64,000 nt of DNA from Nitrospirota bacterium (GTDB lineage Bacteria > Nitrospirota > JACRHJ01): positions 1 through 64,000 of the forward strand of contig JACRHJ010000021.1 of the NCBI GenBank assembly GCA_016212105.1, given 5' to 3'. The first letter of the stretch is position 1. Each line of letters opens with the position of its first letter. The position numbers were made by a program, and so were the translations under genes. Of the stretch, positions 59,831-64,000 are shown one piece after another. The notes under the pieces are model-generated. The model had not been told where the DNA came from, ran no database searches, and worked only from the letters and a program-made list of their open reading frames with translations.

Positions 59831-59962
59831 GTTGTAGCTGCCCGATTCATCGGGCGTTTTTGTAGGGCCCGACTTCCAGGCGGGCCGTTCTGAGACCGGC
59901 CCCTACGAGATCAAATACCAAGAAGGGCCGACACACGGGTCGGCCCCTACATAAAAACGGAG
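59831..59962. repeat. Repeat block downstream of nrdJ
   Basis: Contains 'gtagctgcccgattcatcgggc', 'gggccgttctgagaccggcccc' and 'agggccgacacacgggtcggcccc' units. The last could terminate nrdJ. Confidence 0.65.
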
Positions 59963-59970
59963 GCCACGGC

Positions 59971-60210
59971 ATGCTGCATAGCATCAAGGCGTTCATCAGG
60001 CGGGACGGGGCGCAGTATGTCGCCGAGTGTCTGGAAGTCGACGCGATAGCTTCCGGGGCCACGCTCGACGAGACTGTGGAGAACATCCGGTTCGAGGTCT
60101 CGCGTTCCCTCGTCGGCGTGGACATGGCCGCTATGGGTCTCATCTCGGACCCGATGCTGTTCATCACGGTCGAGGATGTGCCGCTGATGAAGCATCGGAT
60201 GGAGTGCTAG
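59971..60210 (+). CDS. HicB-like small protein (antitoxin-type fold)
   Basis: A 79-residue protein with the HicB/UPF0150-like strand-helix pattern: SIKAFIRRDGAQYVAECLEVDAIASGATLDETVENIRFEVSRS. No HicA toxin is next to it, so it is an orphan. GGAGG lies upstream of the ATG. Similar small proteins are common in bacterial genomes rich in TA remnants. Confidence 0.7.
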   Translation: MLHSIKAFIRRDGAQYVAECLEVDAIASGATLDETVENIRFEVSRSLVGVDMAAMGLISDPMLFITVEDVPLMKHRMEC

Positions 60211-60212
60211 TC

Positions 60213-60288
60213 GGAGACCCCTCACCCCAGCCCCTCTCCCCCCGGCTTTAAGCATACCGGGGCAGGCTGCAAGAGGAGAGGGGATTAG
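60213..60288. repeat. 5' part of a 265-bp duplicated segment (copy 1)
   Basis: A 'cctcaccccagcccctctcc...gagagggg' repeat into which a 'ggctttaagcataccggggcaggctgcaag' unit has been inserted. The same composite occurs at 62187-62261, so the two copies share one ancestor. Confidence 0.8.
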
Positions 60289-60477
60289 ATGTGGAGCAAG
60301 AGCATGACCGACGAGCAGAAGCAGAAGATACGTGACGCGGCCGTGGACGGCAGGCTCGCGTGCGCGAAGGCCTTCCGGCTGTCGGAGGAGCTTGATTTGT
60401 CGCTCAAGGTCATCGGGGAGTTTTGCAATGAGGACGGGATAAGGATAGAGCACTGCCAGTTGGGGTGCTTTCCGTAA
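60289..60477 (+). CDS. Small protein of unknown function, 62 aa (copy 1, intact)
   Basis: A 62-residue protein with a basic N-terminus (SMTDEQKQKIRDAAVDGRLACAKAF), a helix with LSEELDLSLKVIGEFC and a Cys-containing end EDGIRIEHCQLGCFP. It has four Cys (C25, C47-region, C57, C60), which could bind metal. The phrase CQLGCF recurs in small proteins of related bacteria, but I do not know a function. A diverged copy at 62262-62450 is broken by TGA at codon 25. Confidence 0.65.
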   Translation: MWSKSMTDEQKQKIRDAAVDGRLACAKAFRLSEELDLSLKVIGEFCNEDGIRIEHCQLGCFP

Positions 60478-60490
60478 GGAGATTATAGCT

Positions 60491-60712
60491 GTGATAAGAG
60501 AATACATAGCCGAGGCCATGCGCCGGGCAGAGTACGAGAAGGTCGAGGGCGATGAGCCGTACTACGGCGAGATAAAGGACTGCCCCGGCGTCTGGGCTAC
60601 CGGCAGGACTCTTGAGGAGTACAGGAAGAACCTTGAGGATACGCTGGACGGGTGGCTGGTTGTTAAGAATAGACGGATAGCAATAAGGCCGACGATTTGC
60701 CGGCCTTATTGA
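60491..60712 (+). CDS. HicB-like antitoxin-type protein, second orphan
   Basis: A 73-residue protein with typical HicB/UPF0150 features: a basic helix start IREYIAEAMRRAEYEKVEGDEPYYGEIKDCPGVWATGRTLEE then YRKNLEDTLDGWLV. GTG start with AAGGAG nine bases before. Its C-terminal tail IRPTICRPY is unusual and overlaps a hairpin (60682-60710), suggesting the original end was replaced. No HicA partner. Confidence 0.7.
   Translation: MIREYIAEAMRRAEYEKVEGDEPYYGEIKDCPGVWATGRTLEEYRKNLEDTLDGWLVVKNRRIAIRPTICRPY
60682..60710 (+). terminator. Rho-independent-like hairpin
   Basis: aataaggccg and cggccttatt arms with a 9-nt loop at the 3' end of the HicB-like gene; only a weak T tract follows. Confidence 0.5.
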
Positions 60713-60731
60713 TGGATGTACAGGAGATGAT

Positions 60732-61616
60732 ATGCCTTCAAGAACATATATTGTTAGAGATGAAGATAGATTGAATTTAGATTTCTACCAAAGGTATGAT
60801 GAAAACTACCTATTTAACAAAGCAGATACATTGTTCTGTATAAGTGAGGAACGCCAAACGTTCAGAACTATGATTGAAAGCATGGGCAGAGAAACAGAAT
60901 CGTTGACTGATAAGTATTTTGATGCATTAAGAGCAGAAATTCATTTCACAGAGTTACATCAATTTGAATGCCTTTTTGCTTTAATGATAGCCGTATTTCA
61001 AGAACTGCCTCACTGGCTATATCTAACAACATATTCTACAAGAGAAATTAAAGATGCTGTAAGAAAATACCTCGATGGTGATATTGATGGTTTAACACGA
61101 GGTTCTCATGCCGATGAGCACTCATTACTGAACCATTCTATCTACACCAAAATGGTAGTCACAGAACCAGATAAAAAAGAGAACTGGCACAAGAATCTCG
61201 ACAACATTAGCTGGATATTAAAACGTATTGCACGGAAATATATTGAGGGGCAAGAGTACAACGCATATAAACACGGTTTACGGGTTATGACGGGTAAATG
61301 TGCATTATACATACATCCGGACAATGAGCCTGAGAAAGCTACATGCTTGGGCTCTACTGATGACTCATTGACCTACTTGGAACTAAAGGACGTTTCTGAG
61401 GGAGGAGAGACTGTTTACTCGACTACAAAATTCATCAACCCACTTGAAAGCATAAACCATTTGTATGTCATGAAAGCTATGCTTGAAACTATTAAAGCTA
61501 CACGGTCTGCCATACTTAATAAACTATCTGGCGCTAAGCTAAATACCTTCATGGAGATAGATAAAGTCAAGTTCTTAGAGCTAAGGACAATTACCAAGAC
61601 AAGTTTTACTGTATGA
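60732..61616 (+). CDS. AT-rich hypothetical protein, 294 aa
   Basis: A 294-residue protein rich in Ile, Tyr and Lys and clearly AT-richer than all neighbours, so probably acquired. No family recognised. A helical region with NLDNISWILKRIARKYIEGQEYNAYKHGLRVMTG might be HEPN-like. No signal peptide or membrane helix. The coding quality (long open frame in AT-rich DNA, start after GGAG) supports it as real. Confidence 0.6.
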   Translation: MPSRTYIVRDEDRLNLDFYQRYDENYLFNKADTLFCISEERQTFRTMIESMGRETESLTDKYFDALRAEIHFTELHQFECLFALMIAVFQELPHWLYLTTYSTREIKDAVRKYLDGDIDGLTRGSHADEHSLLNHSIYTKMVVTEPDKKENWHKNLDNISWILKRIARKYIEGQEYNAYKHGLRVMTGKCALYIHPDNEPEKATCLGSTDDSLTYLELKDVSEGGETVYSTTKFINPLESINHLYVMKAMLETIKATRSAILNKLSGAKLNTFMEIDKVKFLELRTITKTSFTV

Positions 61617-61760
61617 ATGAACACAAAGAAACCAAAGGCAACAAAAACACTCCTCGACTTCATGGGCGTCGTCAAGGCTCCCAGGAAACCAAAGGATTGG
61701 GAAGAGGTGCGCAAGAAAGCACGCGAGTACGTAGCCAAGAAAGTAACCAGCAAGAAGTAA
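61617..61760 (+). CDS. Small orphan antitoxin-like protein, 47 aa
   Basis: A 47-residue basic protein: TLLDFMGVVKAPRKPKDWEEVRKKAREYVAKKV. It resembles the C-terminal toxin-neutralising part of AbrB- or PHD-type antitoxins without a DNA-binding domain. Its ATG overlaps the preceding gene's stop region by 1 codon. The frame runs on TGA-ATG linkage. Too short for usual gene calling. Confidence 0.5.
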   Translation: MNTKKPKATKTLLDFMGVVKAPRKPKDWEEVRKKAREYVAKKVTSKK

Positions 61761-61767
61761 ACCAACA

Positions 61768-61791
61768 CGGCCCCGCCTCCCGGCGGGGCCG
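61768..61791. terminator. Strong hairpin, likely bidirectional terminator
   Basis: cggccccgcc and ggcggggccg arms with a tccc loop, between a plus-strand gene and the minus-strand usp remnant. Confidence 0.75.
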
Positions 61792-61820
61792 CTCCATTTC
61801 CGCACGCGCAAACCCAAAGC

Positions 61821-62083
61821 CTACGCAGCCTTAGCCGCCCCAAGCTTCTTGCCGTACAGGTGGCTCCTCGTGACGATCACGTCGCATGGCGCGCCGTCCA
61901 CCAGCTTGTCTATGTTCCTGCCGAACAGGAACCTCTCCATCTTGCTCTCCTCGTGGTGGCCGAGCACCATCAGGTCTATCTCTTCCTCCCTCGACACGCG
62001 GATGATAGCCTTGACCGGGTCCTCGTCCTCGACGTCCACCGAGACCTTCAGGAGCCGCATCTCCTTCCTTACGAAGTCGTCCA
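61821..62083 (-). pseudogene. Universal stress protein (UspA family), 5'-truncated
   Basis: The minus-strand frame carries the second half of a UspA protein: VSREEEIDLMVLGHHEESKMERFLFGRNIDKLVDGAPCDVIVTRSH, which includes the G-x2-G-x9-G-like nucleotide-binding region (GHHEESKMERFLFGRN) and CDV. The frame continues upstream (DDFVRKEMRLLKVSVD) to 62083, where a repeat of the 'gtaggggcgcagttcatctgcgcc' family begins; the N-terminal 60-70 residues are missing. An internal ATG at 62060 would give a 79-residue fragment. Repeat insertion or deletion has probably killed it. Confidence 0.7.
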
Positions 62084-62084
62084 G

Positions 62085-62261
62085 TTGTAGGGGCGCAGTT
62101 CATCTGCGCCCGCACCGCATGTCCGTCATTCCCGCCCCGGCTTTAGGCATACCGGGGTAAACTCCGGCGGGAATCCAGGAATTTGAGGAGACCCCTCACC
62201 CCAGCCCCTCTCCCCACGCTTTAAGCATACCGGGGCAGGCTGCAAGAGGAGAGTGGATTAG
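62085..62261. repeat. Repeat block upstream of the second duplicated segment
   Basis: A 'taggggcgcagttcatctgcgccc' unit, a 'cattcccgccccgg...ccggcgggaatcc' unit and the 62187-62261 composite shared with 60213-60288. Confidence 0.75.
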
Positions 62262-62450
62262 ATGTGGAGCAAGAGCATGACCGACGAGCAGAAGCAGAAG
62301 ATACGTGACGCGGCCGTGGACGGCAGGCTCGTGTGAGCGAAGGCCTTCCGGCTGTCGGAGGAACTCGACCTGTCGCTCAAGGTTATCGGGGCGTTTTGCA
62401 ATGAGGACGGGATAAGGATTGAGCACTGCCAGCTGGGGTGCTTTCCGTAA
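62262..62450 (+). pseudogene. Copy 2 of the 62-aa protein, with TGA at codon 25
   Basis: Collinear with 60289-60477, same length (189 bp). Codon 25 is TGA where copy 1 has TGC (Cys); other amino-acid changes are few (A24V, E to A in VIGAFC). The copy is probably dead, but TGA in place of a Cys codon would also be compatible with selenocysteine; no SECIS-like evidence was found. Confidence 0.7.
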
Positions 62451-62464
62451 CAAGAGAGGTTGAC

Positions 62465-62680
62465 ATGAAAGGCAACGAGGCGACCGTCGAGGTGTTTTTT
62501 TCGGCGATAAAAGGGCTGACGAAGAAGCAGAGGTCGGAGCTGTTCGGCAGGATGTCTCAGGACCCCGCCATGCGCGAGGACATACTGGACCTGGCACTGA
62601 TTGAGCAGTCACGGGCCGATAAGGGCCGGGATATAGACTGGAGCGATTTCAAGGCTAAAAGAATAAGTGCCAAATTATAG
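62465..62680 (+). CDS. Antitoxin of a RelBE/ParDE-like module
   Basis: A 71-residue protein (KGNEATVEVFFSAIKGLTKKQRSELFGRMSQDPAMREDILDLALIEQSR...DIDWSDFKAKRISAKL). The helical body and the DxDWxxFKAK-type C-terminus resemble antitoxins paired with RelE/ParE toxins. GAGAGGTTGAC lies before the ATG at 62465. It overlaps the toxin frame starting at 62667, as is usual in such pairs. Confidence 0.65.
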   Translation: MKGNEATVEVFFSAIKGLTKKQRSELFGRMSQDPAMREDILDLALIEQSRADKGRDIDWSDFKAKRISAKL

Positions 62681-62819
62681 AATCAGACTTAGGCCCGCCG
62701 CGAGCAAGGATATCGAAAGGCTCAGCGATCCGATGTACGGGCGTGTCTCTTCCGCCATCGACGGGCTGGAGGCGGACGCGACTCCGCGTGGGTCTCTCAA
62801 GCTTTCCGGAAAGAGGTAA
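62667..62819 (+). pseudogene. RelE/ParE-type toxin, C-terminally truncated
   Basis: From a GTG at 62667 inside the antitoxin end, 50 codons read PNYRIRLRPAASKDIERLSDP...RGSLKLSGKR and then stop. RelE/ParE toxins are about 85-95 residues and continue after the KLxGK motif with the core RVGDYRVxY motif, which is missing here. The frame stops 65 bases before the tRNA fragment. The toxin is therefore probably dead and the antitoxin may protect against other copies. Confidence 0.65.
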
Positions 62820-62845
62820 TCGCATCTCAAGGCAACCCAAAAACA

Positions 62846-62875
62846 AAGGGGCCACAGCTTGCGCTGTAACCCCTT
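62846..62875 (-). terminator. Terminator-like hairpin after the tRNA fragment
   Basis: Imperfect stem (aaggggccacagc, loop, gctgtaacccctt) followed on the minus strand by a T-rich run; probably the old terminator of the fMet tRNA. Confidence 0.6.
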
Positions 62876-62883
62876 GATTTACT

Positions 62884-62928
62884 TGGTAGCGGGGACAGGA
62901 TTCGAACCTGCGACCTTCGGGTTATGAG
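62884..62928 (-). other. Attachment site: 3' half of an initiator tRNA(fMet)
   Basis: On the minus strand, 45 bases read from the CAT anticodon loop (ctcataacccg), through the T arm (gcaggttcgaatcctgt) to the 3' acceptor ccccgct plus ACCA. The anticodon stem's 5' arm and everything before it are absent (the neighbouring bases do not pair). This matches the usual attachment core of tyrosine recombinases, in a tRNA 3' end. The recombinase gene lies 105 bases further. Confidence 0.85.
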
Positions 62929-63033
62929 AACGGTGACATAGTCCTCACAAGTGGCCTAAATATCTACTAAATATAGATACTACCAGTATGCCGCACTCCC
63001 TGAAAATCCCGTAAATACCCCTCTACTGGCCAA

Positions 63034-64000
63034 TCATTGGCCAAGCATCCGCATGAAGGCCGCGCCGTCCTGCCGGGTCGCAGATTGCACGAAACGGGCA
63101 TAGGTCTTGGACAGCATTTCGATGCTTGTACCCATTTGTCGGGCTATCCAGGCCATGTCCTCGCCTGCCCTGAGCATCAGGCTGGCATAGGTGTGGCGCG
63201 TCTGGTAAAGTGTACGCCTGTCCAGTTTTGCCCGTTCGAGAGCGGGCAGCCATACCCTGTTGCGGACACCGTCTACGTCACGGTGGTTGCCGGCTCCGTT
63301 CGCAAAGACGTAAACCGAGCGAGTCACCCCGTCCCTCAGGCAGTAGACCGCCATGAGGTCCAGGAGCGCGTCTTTTACTGGCGGCAGCATGAGTATGTCC
63401 CTTTGGCTGTCCTTTGTCTTTGGCAGGCCCACCACACCCCGGGTGACACTTCTCTTGACATGTATCTGGTTGTTCTCCAGGTCCACGTCAGACCACTTGA
63501 GCGCGAGGAGTTCGCCGGTTCTCATTCCGGTATAGACCGCGACGGAAACGAACCGGGACCAGTACCATGTCAAAATACCGGTCAGCTGCCTGACCTCCTG
63601 GACAGAGAAGGGCTGGATGTCCGCCTTGCCGACTTTGAGCGGCCTTACATGCTCAGAAGGGTTGTGGTCTATCACCCCCCGGCGGTGCGCTTCACGAAGC
63701 AGTGTTTTGAGAGGGACGAAGATATTGTTGATGCGCTTTGGCGAGAGCCCCTTCAGCCTTGCGCGGAACAGTTTAAGGTCCTTTTCCGCTATCTCGTCCA
63801 TGTGCATTTCCGAGAATGCAGGCAGCAGATGCTTCTTAAAGGTCGAGTAGTAGTCTGAATAGGTGGACGGCTTGAGGGCCGGGGGCGCGTTCTCGGTCAA
63901 CCACCCCTCGGCGTACTGTCCGAAAGTAGGGCTCTCTTTGTCGCCGGAGCCGAGCTTGCTTCTGAACTCCTTCGCGCAGTTCCCGTATGGGAAGTGGTGG
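63034..64000 (-). CDS. Phage-type tyrosine recombinase (integrase), N-terminus cut by window edge
   Basis: The frame is open through the right edge; the visible 322 residues start within an N-terminal arm-binding-like region (PYGNCAKEFRSKLG). A SAM-like core-binding domain follows, then the catalytic domain with TGMRTGELLALKW (first Arg), LPKTKDSQRDILML, and TRHTYASLMLRAGEDMAWIARQMG (second Arg; usual H-x-x-R is Y-Q-T-R here), and SKTYARF with the nucleophile Tyr. Its stop lies 105 bases from the tRNA attachment site. It likely inserts the element that starts at 62929 and continues beyond the window. Confidence 0.92.
   Translation of the reverse strand, partial: HHFPYGNCAKEFRSKLGSGDKESPTFGQYAEGWLTENAPPALKPSTYSDYYSTFKKHLLPAFSEMHMDEIAEKDLKLFRARLKGLSPKRINNIFVPLKTLLREAHRRGVIDHNPSEHVRPLKVGKADIQPFSVQEVRQLTGILTWYWSRFVSVAVYTGMRTGELLALKWSDVDLENNQIHVKRSVTRGVVGLPKTKDSQRDILMLPPVKDALLDLMAVYCLRDGVTRSVYVFANGAGNHRDVDGVRNRVWLPALERAKLDRRTLYQTRHTYASLMLRAGEDMAWIARQMGTSIEMLSKTYARFVQSATRQDGAAFMRMLGQ

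Noticed and set aside
28709-62261. CRISPR array
   Set aside because: The repeats are many and palindromic, but they are irregularly spaced and of several families; no unit-spacer periodicity exists.

Overview
The window is a 64 kb piece of chromosome from a high-GC Gram-negative bacterium. Protein families (a Wza/Wzc-type exopolysaccharide locus with an ExeA-like ATPase, hrcA-grpE-dnaK-dnaJ under CIRCE control, gatCAB, B12-dependent ribonucleotide reductase) and dense intergenic repeats (mirror-image 'cattcccgc/gcgggaatg' hairpins, 'ggggcgggtccctgtgcccgcc' types) fit a Thermodesulfobacteriota/Nitrospirota-like lineage. This assignment is inference; there is no rRNA in the window. No CRISPR array and no intact tRNA or rRNA was seen.

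Bases 1-580 hold debris: the first codons of an IS630-type transposase and a broken phosphatase. Bases 583-27862 are one long plus-strand exopolysaccharide locus. Most genes overlap by 1-25 bases, so translation is probably coupled. It contains the lipid-carrier glycosyl-1-phosphate transferase (WecA-like), a flippase, a polymerase/ligase, a Wza-like exporter, a Wzc-like chain-length regulator/tyrosine kinase, seven glycosyltransferases (GT2, GT4, GT9 and CgeB-like), two methyltransferases, an acyltransferase, an aminotransferase, PIG-L and WbqC proteins, an HD-GYP protein and a second radical SAM enzyme. Inside it (3796-7948) is a compact cassette that looks like a peptide-modification (RiPP) system: HprK-like kinase, PqqD-like chaperone, radical SAM/SPASM enzyme, a 54-residue Cys-containing candidate precursor that is too short for most gene callers, a lasso-B2-like transglutaminase-fold protein and a nucleotidyltransferase. 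The precursor has a W-x2-P-x-L leader like the lasso Y-x2-P-x-L motif, yet no lasso cyclase is present. I regard this as the most interesting item.

Bases 27.9-46 kb hold a recombination scar (integrase fragment abutting an isomerase fragment), ftsX, corA, bcp, rsmE, and a heat-shock block hrcA-grpE-dnaK ... dnaJ-rsmE whose dnaK and dnaJ are separated by an AT-richer insert with two HEPN-type genes and remnants. Carbonic anhydrase, galT-like, thioredoxin-like and epimerase genes follow. Bases 46.4-59.8 kb hold a Slt-type transglycosylase, gatC-panD-gatA, a second AT-richer insert (DUF559 nuclease plus HEPN-like protein), gatB, a lipoprotein, pepA and nrdJ. nrdJ has a NrdR-like box exactly inside its promoter spacer.

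Bases 59.8-62.8 kb are a graveyard of small toxin-antitoxin-like genes, an AT-rich orphan, a truncated UspA, and a 265-bp duplication whose second copy carries TGA in place of a Cys codon. At 62884-62928 lies the 3' half of an initiator tRNA, next to a tyrosine recombinase that runs off the right edge. This marks one end of an integrated element that continues beyond the window.
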